Source: Amblyornis subalaris
Taxonomy: Eukaryota; Chordata; Aves; Passeriformes; Ptilonorhynchidae
Assembly (NCBI GenBank): GCA_018881555.1
Contig: JACAXG010000075.1
Coordinates: forward strand, 763,814-827,813
DNA length: 64,000 nt
Direction of reading: 5' to 3'
A model generated the notes under the pieces. That model made no database searches. It saw only the letters and a list, made by a program, of their open reading frames with translations, and was not told the origin of the DNA. Below are positions 1-12,584 of the stretch, piece after piece. Within the stretch, counting starts at the first letter, position 1. Each line of letters opens with the position of its first letter. A program made the translations under genes and the position numbers.

Positions 1-1474
1 TCTGGAGAAGGGCCATGGGAGGGGCTCCAGTCCATGCGGGCTGGGGAGTNCCTGCCCTGCCCAGGTACCCCTGAGCCCGCCCCACTGGCACTGGCAGAGC
101 TGGAGGGGATCTGGGGGATGCTCAGCGCCCGGGGGAGAGGGGTCTGTCCCTCCAGTAATTCACTCTTCTGTTAAGAGAGTCCTTTAAGGGCTGAGAGACC
201 CCAACTGTGGCTTCCCCAGCCCTCAGCCCTCTGCCCTCATCCCATGCTCTGGGAAGCACCGGTCCCAGCAGTGGCTGGTGGTGCTGCCAGTGGATTTTTG
301 GCTCTGTGGTATGGGACTTTAATGAGCACAATGTGGCCTCCTCCATGACTCTTCACTGCTGGCAGCTACTTGAGCAGCTCCTGAAGCTGTGGGCCCAAAG
401 TGTTGGTGCTGCAAGAGTTCCTGTCCCAACAAGAAGGTTTTTGCTGCAGCTGGAAGCGCTCGGCTTCCCCCCACCAGAGTCACCCAGCTGGAGCAGCAAG
501 GAAAGGTGTGTTGTTTTCAAAGGAATAAAGTTCTTTGAGCAGGGGAAATCCCTGCTCTCAAACAGCTCTTGCTGACAATGCAAAGGATTTGGGCACTTAC
601 ACTCGGTAANAAAGTCCTGCTCTAAATCACGGAGCGGCACCCGGGCGCTCTGGGCTGCTGAGGCTGGGATGGCTCATAGAGTGTGTCCAACGCTGAGCTG
701 GGGAGAGAAAAGAGCATGGATTTTACTGGGATCTGCACTGGACTCTGTTTAGGTGGCTGTCCAAGAACTGGGAGGGAAGACCACGACTGCCCTCCCGCTC
801 CCCAGGGAGAGGCTGAGGACTCAGGATGGCACTTGCTGCTGACACCATAATGTCATCAATTCCTGCCAACACAGCACTCAAAGTCATGGTGAGCCCAGAG
901 GAATCTGAGGCTGGCACAAAAATCATGGCTTAAAAAAAAATTAAATCATTTAAGTAATTAATTTGCTCTAATGTCTCCTTTAGCATCCGCCCAGGCCCAG
1001 ACAGCCGGGGCAGGTCTGTGTCCTTCTGACNGCACCCAAAGCCACCCCCGGGGANCTCCCGTTCCCTGTTCCTGTTGGAAGTGCAGGGGTGAACAGGAAG
1101 GGGCAGAGCTGATGGCAGAGCCACAGCATCCTGCTTCCAGAAAGCTGAGGATGGGGACAATGTCCCCTTCTTTTAATTCTCCAGCCAGACCAGAAGTACG
1201 ACAAGCCCCCAGAGTGGAGGTGAATCGTCTGGGAAATGCTGCAGGACCCCGGCAGCGCCTGCCCNAAACCAGCTCTGTGCAAGGCAGACCCTCCAGCTGT
1301 TCCTGGGGGGACATGGAGCACTCTTAAGGCAGTCTGAGAAGGGCTGTGCTGCTTTCCATAAAGTGGTTCCTGTTTGCAGGCAGGAACTTATCCAGNGATT
1401 TGCATGTGACAGGCTGGGCTTGCTCTGCAAACTCTGGGGCCGCCAGGCCGGCGGCAAACACTTGCTCTTCTCAT

Positions 1475-1595
1475 TCCACCCCCTGCCCTGGGCAGGGACA
1501 CCTTCCCAGGTTGCTNCAAGCCCTGTCCAACATGGCCTTCAACACTTCCAGGGATGGGGCAGCCACAGCTTCTCTGGGCAACCTGTCACATCCCA
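1475..1595 (-). mobile_element. CR1 LINE 3' fragment
   Basis: The plus strand reads the reverse complement of the CR1 3' region, including ggcagggacaccttcc and acacttccagggatggggca, so the element points left. It is truncated at both ends. Confidence 0.85.
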
Positions 1596-3763
1596 GTCAC
1601 ACCCGACATCCCTGAGGCTCCGAATGGCTGACACCAGGCAGGCACAGCTTCCACCCGATCCAGAGCAGCTCTCAGCCAGAAGGAGCGAATGTTTTGGAGG
1701 GAAGCTCATTATCTAAGCAAGAGATAAGGCTGCTGTGCCCCCAGACCACGTGCCTGGGGGCTGAGGCTGCTGCCCAGGNGCCGGGGGAAAGCCACCAAGG
1801 CAGAGGGGCGGGTGCCAGCGTCCCTGCCCGCGTTCCGCGGCGCTNGCAGCGGGAGCTGGCTGGGATGCCACCGACTGCGACGTGCTGTCTCAGGCATGTG
1901 ACAGAGCCACGCTCCTGCCCACACACACCAGGCTGAGCAGCTGCTGGCGTGCAGGGAGCTGGGAATGAAAGGGGCCTCGTCTGCCTCGCCTGGCAGCGGC
2001 TCCTGCCGTGTGCGGCGCCTTCGGCTGAGANCGGGAGCTCCCCCAGGCTTGCAGGTGTGAGCCTTCACCTGTCCCCAGAGCTGCACCCCTGCATCCCTCC
2101 TGCCTGGCCCCAAGGCCGCTGTCCTGCTCCTGTGAAACTCCATTTGCCTCGCCCAGCACACCCGCGTTATCCCGCCGCGTCCCGCTGTAATCCAACACTG
2201 TTGCTCTTCACGCAGCAGCTCCCGTCATTGTGCTGGGGCAGAGAAAGAGGAAGGGAATGAAAAGCCTCTTCCCAGCCGTTGCTGAGTGCAACAAAAAAAA
2301 AGAGGAAAATAGCTGAAGATGGAACAAAGCGCACACAGAGCCCGGCGTGGCTGTGCNTGGGAAGGCCGGTGGCACAACAGGCTCCTGGCAGGGCACAGGG
2401 AGAGGCACCAGCTGCCTCCTTCAGCCTCTGCGCTGCCAGGGGGGAGTGCACGGTACAGCCGGTGTCCACCATCTCAAGTGAAATAAAAATCCCTCCTCTT
2501 CTCCCATTGCTCCTTGGTTGGGGTTTCTGAGTGGTGGTGCAGGCTGGGGGGCCCCATCAGCCCAAAGCAGGTGTCCCGGGGTGCTGGAGCCTGTCCTGAC
2601 AAGAGGTCGGATCCAGAACCACCCGTAAAGCAGCACTGAAAGTGCCTTCCAAAGGAGCTGGAATGTGGTTGGGGTTTCCTGCGAAGGGCTGACATTCCCA
2701 GAGGGTGCAGATGGTCCTTCAGGAGAAGGCTGGCTGGCAGTGGGCCGGCAGCAACCAGGTGTTCCCACCATCACATCCTCCTTTTTCTGAGCTGACTCCA
2801 ATTAATGAATTAATTCATCTTCTAGCAGCCCTGACCCACAGCAAGTCCCTTTCCAGACTGCCTTGGTCTTCCCGTGCACAGAGCCCAGCCAGTGCCTCGT
2901 TGGGAGGGCTGGGACAGTCACTGGGGTGGCAGGGGATCCTTGGGGACCCTGGTGCTGTGGGGGCAGGACCGCAGCAGCCTCCTCCCTCCCCAGCAGACTG
3001 GTGGGTTCTGCCATTTCCCTCCTCTGCATAATCAGGGGTGGGGGAAGCCAGTGGGTAATTANAGCCTGGAGAACATTGCTCTTCAAAGCCTCCAGGTCCT
3101 TTCCCAGCGCTCCTGGCCAGCGCCAGCCTCAGGTTCATGGCAGGGGACACTTCTCCAGCANCCAGCGCGGCCTGGATCTCATCCTGCACCCACCGGCTCT
3201 CCACAGCTCCACGGCTCAGGTGGGTCCTTGCTGTACCTCGAGGCTGAGCTTCTTGGTTCACCTGTCTCAGCAGGAGGAACAGGTGCTTTGCCAGGGATAG
3301 CTGCTCCCATGGAAGGCTGGTTGCATCCCACCCTGGCTGGATTTCCTGGCCTCAGAGCAGCTCCTCTCCAGTCAAGAGGGTTTCCAAAGCAATCCCGATG
3401 CCGTGGTTTGTGTTTTGGTGGTGCAGCCCCTGGAAAGGTTGCAGCCAGCAACGCTTGTGGCTCTACTTTTCCAAATCTTGCAACAGCTGGAGTTTGTTTC
3501 TCTTGCTTTCATTCCTGGGAATGCAGTCCTGTTAACAAAAGCTGAAATTCCCATGGGAAAGCATTGCTCGTTCCTGGACCTCCTGAGAAAGGCTTGAAAA
3601 CACCTCTGGAAGCTCAAATGACAGGCAGACAGGGTGAGTTTGTGAGTTAAATACTGTGATCTCCAGGACAGGAGGGAGAACTGGTCGGGCTCTAGACAAT
3701 GAGTTGGCAAGTCTGAGCTTCTGCCTTCTTATTCTGGTGCTGCTGGGTGGTTTGCTCTGATTT

Positions 3764-3817
3764 TTAAGGTTTTTTTTTTCTTTTTTTTTAATTTTCTTTT
3801 TTTTATTTTTTTTCTTT
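3764..3817. repeat. T-rich low-complexity tract
   Basis: About 54 bases that are nearly all T with rare A, C and G. It could be the reverse complement of an old poly(A) tail, but no retrocopy body is recognisable beside it. Confidence 0.8.
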
Positions 3818-6800
3818 ACACAGCTCCTCTGGCTTGAGAGCAGAGGCTGTGGCTTGTCCCCGAGGGACTTGAGTTTCTGTCGGGTTGTGTGCCAGTAACA
3901 CAGGCATGGGGCTGGTACCTGGCACAGGTGAGAGCTCCCCCAGGCCCCTCTCCCTCTTGGACCATGGGTTTATTGCAGGGGGAGGTCCAGCGGGGTGGTG
4001 GGCCCTGCTCTGCTCATGGAGCAGAGACACTGAAGCCCCCGGTTTAATTCCCAGATCATCATCTGGGATTCGAAGCAGGTTTGTGGGCTGGGTGCACAAA
4101 ATGTCAGTACCGAGGCAAGGCTTCTCCCCCCTCCCAGGAGGGGAAAAGTTATTCATTTTGGAGATGACAAATGCTCTCTAATCCTGCAGTAAAGAGAAGA
4201 GTCAATATCGCAGGCGCTGAATGAACGAGCCTGCTCAGGGCTCTTCCCAGCCAGGCTGAACAGCAAATTGCTTCAGAAATGGTCCTGGAGAGTGGCATTT
4301 CAAATAAATTTCAGCAGAGAGCACAAACTGCAGCCATTCTCGGGTCAGGGCTTGCTTGTGCCGAGTCCAAGGGAGTCCGAAGCAGAGCCGGGAGGGGAGA
4401 GGACGTGTGGGAGACGCCGGCTTCTCGCTCCTCTTCCCGGCCCTCCCACAGCCCTTTGCTCTGCCAGGGCTTTGCTCTCCTGCCTTTGGTTGTGCTCCTG
4501 AAGCCATTACAGCCTCCTCTCGCGTGGGTCAGAGCCATCGGCACATCCTCACGACGGAAAGGACAAGTGGATGGGGTTTGGAATGGGAAAGAAGGAAGGG
4601 GAGCAGGCGGGGCCATCTGGGCTGAGACACAGGATGCTGCGACCAACCCCTGATTGATTCTGTTGGCAGCCTGTGCTGGCCTCTCCGAGCAGGATGGGAG
4701 CTGTCAGATGTTAAATCAAGATAATAATCTGTCTGCCNGGAGCTCTGAGCAGGCCTGGCTGCTTGTGCAGCTCCCAGCACAGCCGGGTCCCCGCGCCTGC
4801 CAGAACACACCAGTAACTTCCCAGAGGATTCATGAAAAGGGGAATCATGCCCAAAACGCACCACAAGACACGCTGCAAACGGTCCCTGGCTCTCCTGGGA
4901 AGCTCAACGACCCCAGATCAAGCAATTTAGTCCACAAGCACAGAGCCTTGCCTGTCCCACACGCCTGGAATCCGGGCTGCTCCCAGCGCAGAGCCAGCTC
5001 TCCGGGCTGCAGGACTGGCGATCCCTAAGGAGCCTGTCCCAGCCTGCTGCCTTCAGAGGGGTGACAGGCACGGCTCGTGTCCCTCCCGCTGGCACCTGGG
5101 GGGTGCCTGGTGCCCTGGGTGAGGCCAGAGCTTGGCAAGGCTCACCCACTGCCTCNTGCCTCTGCTGAGGATGATCCCCCCTCGCTGCACAGCCAGGCTC
5201 TGCTCCCATGTCACAGCACCGAGCCTTGGGCTGGCACCAGGCTGAGGGGCGGTGACTCTAATCCAGCCCGAGGTGCCCAGCTGAGCAGTTCCTGAGTGTG
5301 GAGCAGTGCTCTGCCAGCCAAAGCCTCACTCCCTGATTTGCCTTTCTCCCAGCACCAACGGAGCAGGAAAAATGGGTGGTGAGGGTTTTGAAAGGATCCA
5401 TCCGAGGATGGCACTTGGCCCGCTGGGCAGGGTCCCTGGCTGCCAGGCAGGACGGCAGCTCCACTGCCTCTCGATTCCCGCTGTCACCACCTCCTGTGAC
5501 AGCAGAGCTGCCCACGGACACGCTGTGATCCCTGTCACCCTGTGATCCTGCCACGCAGCCACCCCCTCCACAGTGGGAGCAGGCAGGGCTGCTTCCTCTC
5601 CACTCGGCAGCTGGATCCTGCCAGCTGCCAGCCAAACCTCTGGCCACAGGGAGAGCTCCTGGCCGCGGGGACGGAGCGAGACAGGGAGCGGGCGCAACCT
5701 GGAGCACGCTGGTATTTATAAATCCTTGCTCTGCTCTGAGGACAAGCTTTCCTCGGCAAGCAAGAGGATTTGATGCAAGAAAAACAACCCATCTTTCTTT
5801 TAAAAGCCACGTCTGTTCTTTCAGAGCCACAGGCTCTGCGTGCCGGTCACTTGGAGAGCACAGCGGGGGCACAGCGCTCCCCCAGTACAGACCAGTGGCG
5901 TGGCCACCTGCATCCTGCTTAAAAACTCTTGGTAGGTGCAAGAAATGCTTTAAAAACCAGATTCACGCCTTGAGGAGGCACGAACGGGATCTGACAGTTG
6001 TGTGCAACATCAGATTCGTACTCGGCTGAACACTGAGGGCTGTTTTCCAGCCCCGAGTGGAGAGATCGCCTGTTCTGGAGCACTATAGATTATTCCAGCA
6101 CCAGCTGACGGCATCTGGATTGCAGGTGGAGTTTAGGAAAGCGCCCCTGCTCCATCCCCTGCTCCCTGGGCCCAAGCGTGACCCCGGGGGACATGGATGG
6201 AGGACAGGGGGGGCACATTAGGGAGCAGACCCACGCCTGGCTCTGGCTCCCGGGGTGCTGCAAGATGGAGCCTTGTTTTTTCCAGAGCCATGCCCTGCGC
6301 AGTCACAGCTGACAGGAGGGACACAATCTCTTCCCTGTTAGCCGAACAAAACACAGGGACCTGGTGAGATTGCTGGTGTGTGACCCGGCCGGGCCCAGGG
6401 CTGCTCGTGTGGCAGGGCTGCTCGTGTGGCAGGGCTGCTGCGCTGGGCTCTGCCCCAGCCCACCCCAGAGCCCATAAAATTGAAGGCAGCTGCAAATTCA
6501 CTGCAACGTGTCCTGGAAACGGTCCGGTGCTTCCATGCTGGCACTCACCCGGGCCTTTTCCAGGGGCAGTGCCAACTGGTGCATGCTCTAAACTGCCCGG
6601 CTCCTCGGGGGGTCTCAAAGCCTGCCACCCTGATGGACCTGATGGCGACACATTCCCCTCCGGAGGAATTCCCGGCGGGCAGGGGCNGCCCACGCTTCCC
6701 AAGGCTGGGCAGGGGCTGGACAAGGGTGGAAGAAGCCGAAGGGGGAGCAGCGGGATGTGCCCGCAGCAGCTGTAAGGAATGAGGTCACCTCTGAGCACAT

Positions 6801-8659
6801 CGATGGGGTTGCATAGGGTAACAGGAAGAGAGGCCAGTTTTAATCAATTAGGGGGAAATGGAGTTTNTGTGGCAGCTTCCCCTGTGAGAGCACCAGGCCA
6901 GCACCCCTCGGCTCCCGAGAGCTTGCTCAGGCTGCTCCAGGCTGGGGGGAATTCTCTTTTTCAGGGATGCTGTGCAAATTTCCTCTATGAAGGACTCCTG
7001 CCCCTGAAGGGAGGGACCCACAGCAAACGCCACTGTCGGGTGGGATGGTGAAGACAGGGAGAATCAANTCTCATTAGCCTGGAAACCCTAACCCACCTGG
7101 CCATGGGGGGACTGTGGCAGTACCTGTTGATCCTTCCAGCTAGGAAACCCAAAAATGCCTGATTATTATTCTTTTATATTATTTTTAAAGCAGGGGAGTA
7201 ACTGTGTCAGCCGAGCCCACGCACTGCCTGCACTACAGGTGCCCCGGGAAGGGTGGGCAGTGCCTCTGCCTCCCAGTTTCTGGCTTCATTCCCAAGCATC
7301 CAGGGAGCTGGGGCTCCTGTTCAGAGATTCCTCAGCTATTTCCAAATGCCAGAGCCCTCTCTGCTAGATGTTTCCCTTTGCGTTATGGTTGCTCAGAGCG
7401 TCCTTTCGGAAGGGATAAATGGGTGTGTGTGTGCTGAGGGTTGCGTACCTGGCGAGGAGGGGGTGGGAAAAGCTCCTGTGCCTGGTTTGAGGTGTTACTC
7501 CACCGTCTAGGGAAAACCACTCTGGAATGAAGGTCTTGCAGTGGTGGCTGGAAGCCTGGAAGCCTTCTCTGGTGAACAGCCCTGGGTAGACGGCTCTGGT
7601 GGGGTCAGTGTGTGGTGCTCCCAGTCCCCACTGCCCTGCCCAGGTGCCTTTTCCCCCCTCCTCATTCCCAACCTCTTCCTGCATGCCCAGACGTGCAGGT
7701 GGCTGGTTCCCTGGGACAAAGCTGGTACCGGCTCCCAGAGCACAGATCTGAGACTTTCTTGTCTGCATCCCTTTCCTCCCTCACATGGTGCCTGGCTCAG
7801 ACAGAAGATTTCCCCTCACACCCTGTACGTTTCTAGCACTAGAGCAGCATGAGCTCTCTGGCTTTCCAGCTCCAAGATTCCAGCTGGGGTCAGGTATTGA
7901 ATTAAGCCATGCAAATTTCCATCTTGCCCTGGCCAACAAGGAAGCAGTGCCAGAGCCCAGAGCAGACCCTGCAGCACAGCAAGGGCTCGGATGAAATCCC
8001 TGGGATTTCACCTTTGTTCCTGGAGGAAACTGGGATGTCTGTGTCCCTGTCCAGGACTCAGGCGAGCCCTCGGGGGCAGGAAGGGCAGGCAGAGCTGCAC
8101 GTTCACACCTTCCAGGCATAGATCGATTAAAACCTGCTGCATTACTGCTCCCCTGATGTTCACCAGGGTCACGTCAGCCAAGTCGTGGCGGCAGATCTCA
8201 GCCAGCGGGGAATGGCACGTGTCCCCCAAATTAGGGATCCTTCCTTCTCATTCCTTGTGAACCAGAGTGCCACAGAGCCCATCCCAAGCACCAGGAACAC
8301 AGCACACACCAAGGTTTACAGCAAGGCCTGGGGGAGGAACCCACTCCCTGCCAGAGCAGGGACAGCTGATCCGGTGTATCATAAGGGAAAACAGTGTTTT
8401 GTCAGTGCTAATCCTCCACCATTCCTGTGGCAGGGGCATTAGGGATAAACTGAACTTGCAACATGATATTAGGGCATCTGCCAACACTCAAACCTCCAGA
8501 ATAAAAGGCTCATTTGCTGCCCAGTCGAACAGGTTATAATCCTGCCCCATCTCCCTACAGCCAAATGCCACTCATTGATTACTGGTGTTGCTCCAAGCAG
8601 CTGCTCCGGAGCTGAGTCAAGGGCCGCACACACAACCAGTCTGGATGTGAGGCCGGGCA

Positions 8660-8960
8660 GCCGCAGGCACGCGCCAGGGTGCCCCGGGAGCCGGGGGTGC
8701 GGAGGGCAGGAGCCAGGGATGGGTGCTGCGGGCAGGAGCCAGGGATGGGTGCTCCACTCCAGCAGACTGATGGGCAGGAGCCAAGGAGGGGTGCCGAGCC
8801 AGGGGTGCAAAGGCAGGATCCAAGGATGGGTGCCCAGGGCAGGGGTGCAAGGGCAGGAGCTAGGGATGCATGCTGAGCCAGGGATAAGTGCTGAGCTGGG
8901 GGTGCCGAGGGCAGGAGCCAGGGATAAGTGCCGAGCCAGAGATGGGTGCCCTGCTCCGGC
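8660..8960. repeat. Minisatellite, ggcaggagccagggatgggtg-like units
   Basis: Imperfect units built on gcaggagccagggatgggtg recur about eight to ten times with variable spacers (gctgagccaggg, gtgccgagggc). The repeat is open in several frames and produces misleading Pro/Ala/Ser-rich translations on the minus strand. It borders the CpG island to its right. Confidence 0.8.
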
Positions 8961-8984
8961 ACAGCCCGTGGTGGGGCGGGGGCT

Positions 8985-9743
8985 GGTTCCACGTCGAGGA
9001 ACCGCCCGACATCTGCCCGTGGCCGCTCTGGTGCGGCTCTGAGGTGACCCCCGCTCTCCCGCCGGGCTCACCCGCGGCTGGAGCACCGGCCACCGGGTTC
9101 TGGCCGCGTCCCGCTCCCCTGGGCACCCCCGGCAGAGCCGACGCTGCCCCGTCCCACCGCAGCCAGCGCTGCCCCGGCCGGGACCGCAGCGGGGCCGCAT
9201 CCGCCGGGCGCGGAGCCGCTGTCCCGCGGCACAGCCCCGACCCGAGACGGATTAGGGGGGCGGAATCTCCCCGCGTCCCGTCCCGTCCGCGCGGGCGGGC
9301 AGATCCGAGGCCACATCGGGGGCTCTGGGGGGCGGCCGGGAGCCCCCCCGGAGGGCACCGTCCGCGAGCGGGGACAGCGCGGGGCGGCGGAACGGGNCGG
9401 CGGAACGGGNCGGCGGAACGCAGCGGGGAACGGCGGGGCCCCGGCGGCCCGAGCCCCGCGCCCCCTCAGAGCCCCCCGGTTCCCTCCCGCCCCTGCCCAT
9501 CCCTACCATGGCTCCCGGGCGGCGGCTCCACGCTCCCTCGCGGCCGTGGCGGCGGCGGGCCGNGACTTTTATCGTGCTCGGCCGGCTCCGTCTCGGCGGT
9601 GCCACCTGACCGCGGCTGCCGGGGCCGCCCCCGCCCGCAGAGCCGCCGTTACCAGGCTACGGGGGGCGGCCCGGCCCGGCCCCCGGGCGGGGGCTCCAGG
9701 AGACCGGCCCCGCTTAAAGGCGCCGCCGCCGCCGGGGGCCCGC
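8985..9743 (-). promoter_or_regulatory. CpG island, probable promoter of a minus-strand neighbour
   Basis: Very GC-rich with frequent CpG, in contrast to the CpG-poor flanks, so it is a CpG island and a likely promoter. On the minus strand a good splice donor (ccgcgg|gtgagc) has its last exon base at 9072, suggesting a non-coding first exon transcribed leftwards. Vertebrate gene order places DUSP14 next to TADA2A in the same orientation, so it is the favoured owner; this is inference, since no coding exon is visible. A 14-base unit (cggcggaacgggnc) is repeated about three times at 9386-9420. Confidence 0.55.
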
Positions 9744-10345
9744 GGTCCTGTGGGGATGGGACTCTGTGTGGGGACAAGGGGGTCCCTGTGGGGACATGAC
9801 GCTGTGTGGGGACATGCAGGAGTCCCTGTGGGGATGGGGACAAAACGGGGATCCCTGTGGGGATGGGGACAACTGAGTGTCCCTGCGGGGAAAAGACGGA
9901 ATCCCTCTGGGGAAGGGGACAAGTGGGGGGCCCTGTGGGGACACAACAGGGTCCCTGTGGGATACGACTCTGTGTGGGGATAGGTGGGGGTCTCCGCGGG
10001 GATGGAAGCAAGTGAGGGTTCCCATGGGGACATGACGGGGTCCCTGAGGGGATGGAGACAATGGGATCCCTGTGGGGACATGGCGGGCGCCCTGTGAGGA
10101 TGGGATGTCTCAAAGTCAGTGAAGGGACATGGCAGGGCCCCTCCGGGGACACGGGATGGTCCCTGTGGGCAGGGGGATGTGGCAGGGTCCCAGTGAGGAC
10201 AGGACAGCGTGTGGGGATGTGGTAGAGCCCATGACATCCTTTGTTAGCGATGGGACGTGTCATGTTCCNATGGGGACCCTGCCAGCATGTGTGGGGACAA
10301 GATGGGGTCCCTTTGGGGATGGGGACGTGCCAGAGTCCCTTGGCT
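9744..10345. repeat. G-rich minisatellite, ggtccctgtggggac units
   Basis: About 600 bases of imperfect tandem units around ggtccctgtggggacatg or ...ggggatggggac, immediately against the CpG island. The plus strand carries runs of three or four G at regular spacing, so G-quadruplex formation is plausible. Reading frames through it are artefacts of the repeat. Confidence 0.9.
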
Positions 10346-10544
10346 CCGTGGGTGTTCTGTGGGGAGGGGGCCAGCCCTGAGGGGGAGAGAGGAGCCTGAG
10401 TTTTGTGACTCAGGACATCCCAAGCTGCTGCTCCTCCCCACGCTGGGAGCAGGGTGAAGGAATGACGGGTGATCCTGAGGCGCCTGGGGCTCCTTGTGGC
10501 ACTGCGCTGGGGACCAGGCTGGACCCCTGCCCATGGCAGGGTGG

Positions 10545-10645
10545 GCTCTGCTCCCTGTGGGGGGATGCCATGGGCTGAGATCCCCACGGAGGGNTGTCAT
10601 GGACTGGGATCCCCATGGAGGGATGCCATGGGCTGGAGGATCCAC
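10545..10645. repeat. Short tandem repeat, about 30-base units
   Basis: Three imperfect copies of a unit like gggatgccatgggctg followed by agatccccacgga. It may be a diverged extension of the larger minisatellite to its left. Confidence 0.7.
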
Positions 10646-10751
10646 TTAGCAAAGGGGACAGAGAGTTTGGCTAGAAACTGTGGGATTAAGGTGAAGGCTC
10701 TGCTCCCTCCACCTTGCCACCATGGCAGGGACGGGACAAGGCTGGCACTGT

Positions 10752-10800
10752 GAGAGGAGGAGGAGGAGAAGGAGGAGGAGGTGGAGGAGGAGGAGGACAG
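10752..10800. repeat. (GGA)n purine tract
   Basis: About 48 bases of gaggaggaggagaaggagg type sequence, purine only apart from one T, a simple triplet repeat. Confidence 0.9.
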
Positions 10801-12224
10801 CCTCTGCCTTAACCCCGCGGCTGCTGGAGCGAAGCATGGCCACCCCAGCCCGCTTTTGTTCGCTTTCTGGTTTTGTTGTTGCACGCTCCGACTGAAATAG
10901 CCCAAATCCCTCATAGGAAGCTTCCCCCAGCCCGAGCCCTCGGCTGGTATCTCGCTCGGGCAGGTTTCATGACTCAGCAGCCCAGATGGAGCCGTCCCTC
11001 ACAGCCCTCAGCTCCAAATCTGTTTATTGCTCCAGAGGCTGTTTTTCCAAGAACCTCGCTGCTTTATAACAGCCAGAGCTCTCCCTTAAAACCCTGCCTC
11101 TCCAGCGAGGGCTCACGTCACACTCAGCGCGGAGGTGGGCGAGGAACAAAAATAGACAAATTAAGAAAACCTCAAAAGGCCAAAAAATGAAAATGTGAGG
11201 GTTTTGGCTCTGCAAGCTCAAGGTTTGCTTTGCCTCCACGTTGCATCAGCTCTGCTGCCTCCCTTGGAGCTGCACCATCTCGGGGGCAGAGACGAATCCT
11301 TGGGTGATCGCAAGTCTATGAGAAACTGAGAGACAGCGGAGCTCCTGGGGGTGTCCCCCTGGAGCTGGGGTCCCTGGGCTGGGGGCTTGGAGCCCTGGCA
11401 GTGTGAGCCTGGGGTGGTGTTGGCCACGGGCAGTGTAGGGAGCGACAAGGATGGGTTTTGAGTGGCAGCCTGTGGGATTCCCTCCACAAGCATCTAAACC
11501 CCTCGTTCCCCCTCACCACCACCGAGTGAGAAAGAGGATCTTGCACAGCTCCAGTTGCTCGTCCTCAGTTTTTAACCACTCACACAACTGCAAAGGTGTT
11601 TTTAATGCTGGTGCAACTTGTGCTTTTAACCTTTGCTCTGCTGGGACCTTCGTGTGTGCTTGGTGTGGGACAGAGGATGCAAAGAGGGAAACTTGGGAGG
11701 CCTTTGACACAGGGACACAGCAGGGAACAAAGTTAAAAGGGAATGTCAGCTCCTTCCCACACTGAACCCCGAACAGGGGTTCACTTGCAGGAGCTGGGGA
11801 CACTCGGTGGGTGGCTGGGGGCTGCTAGGGACCGGTGTCCTGCCAAATCCCCTCCTGCCAGGAGCTGTTTTGTCCAGGATGGATGTGTGAGGGGCAGGTG
11901 GGACTGTGCGGGTTTGCTCCTGAGCACAGGGGACGTGTCAGGCACTGGGTGCTTTCTGGGACACCTGCTCACTCTCTGCCCTGGCATGGGGGGACAGCAG
12001 GGCCTCTGTGGGACCCCCAGCCCCGGGAAGGCAGCCCAAGCTCCCACCAGGGGATCCAGGGCAGCAGCAGCTCTCCTGTAGGCAGAATCATGTTGTGGGC
12101 AGGTTTTCCCTCTTCCCATCGGAACTGTGCATCTCTTGGAAAAGTTTCAAGGCCTGCATAGGGACAAGATGCTTGAAGAGGGACCAGTCCCCCTCGATGA
12201 CACCCCGTGGTGCCTTTGGGGGTG

Positions 12225-12302
12225 ATGGCGTTGGAAGGGTCAGGACTTGGACTCTGATCCTTGTGGGTCCCGTCCAACTCGAGATATTCCGTGATCCTGT
12301 GA
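12225..12302 (+). mobile_element. CR1 LINE 3' end
   Basis: Ends with tccaactcgagatattccgt and gatcctgtga, the sense 3' end of the ccaactc...gatattc CR1 subfamily. Only the last 80 or so bases remain. Confidence 0.75.
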
Positions 12303-12530
12303 AACCACCTTACCCAGCCCAGCCTGGCAGATGCCTGCTGGCTGTGCTGGGGTGAGCACAGCTCGGTGGGTCCCGGGCACGTTCCCCAAGGGTGCGCCTC
12401 ACCACAGGCCATTAGCTGGTCGTTAGGGCTGTTATCTTAATCACGGGTGTTTCCCGGCTCTGTGCTCAGGGTGTGCTCAGGGTCACGCAGGCCGGCTGAG
12501 AGGAGAGCAGGTGGCTGCCTTCCGCAGCCG

Positions 12531-12562
<32 letters not shown>

Positions 12563-12584
12563 CCATCTATCCATCCATCCATCC
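12531..12584. repeat. (CCAT)n microsatellite
   Basis: Thirteen or so ccat units with two interruptions (ccgt and ctat), a simple tetranucleotide repeat. Confidence 0.95.

Larger units (their letters stand above)
1..8560. other. GC-rich intergenic stretch, no supported gene
   Basis: No reading frame here resembles a protein family I recognise, and the many 60-230 codon frames lie in GC-rich DNA on both strands with low-complexity Pro/Gly/Ala/Ser translations. I looked for the neighbour expected from vertebrate gene order, DUSP14, whose roughly 198-residue coding exon with an HCxxGxSRS phosphatase loop would be obvious; it is absent. The stretch contains one CR1 fragment, a long T-rich tract near 3.8 kb, and unique sequence otherwise. 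It may be intron 1 of a minus-strand gene starting in the CpG island at 9 kb. Confidence 0.55.

Noticed and set aside
5258..6798. 227- and 221-codon minus-strand frames
   Set aside because: No domain, no splice context, composition typical of GC-rich noncoding DNA; not DUSP14.
8008..8229. Minus-strand peptide containing ICRHDLADVTLVNIRGAV, which looks protein-like
   Set aside because: Downstream part of the frame becomes low-complexity, no donor or acceptor pair fits, and I recognise no family.
9569..10587. 222- and 312-codon minus-strand frames
   Set aside because: Produced by the G-rich minisatellite, which lacks stops in several frames at once.
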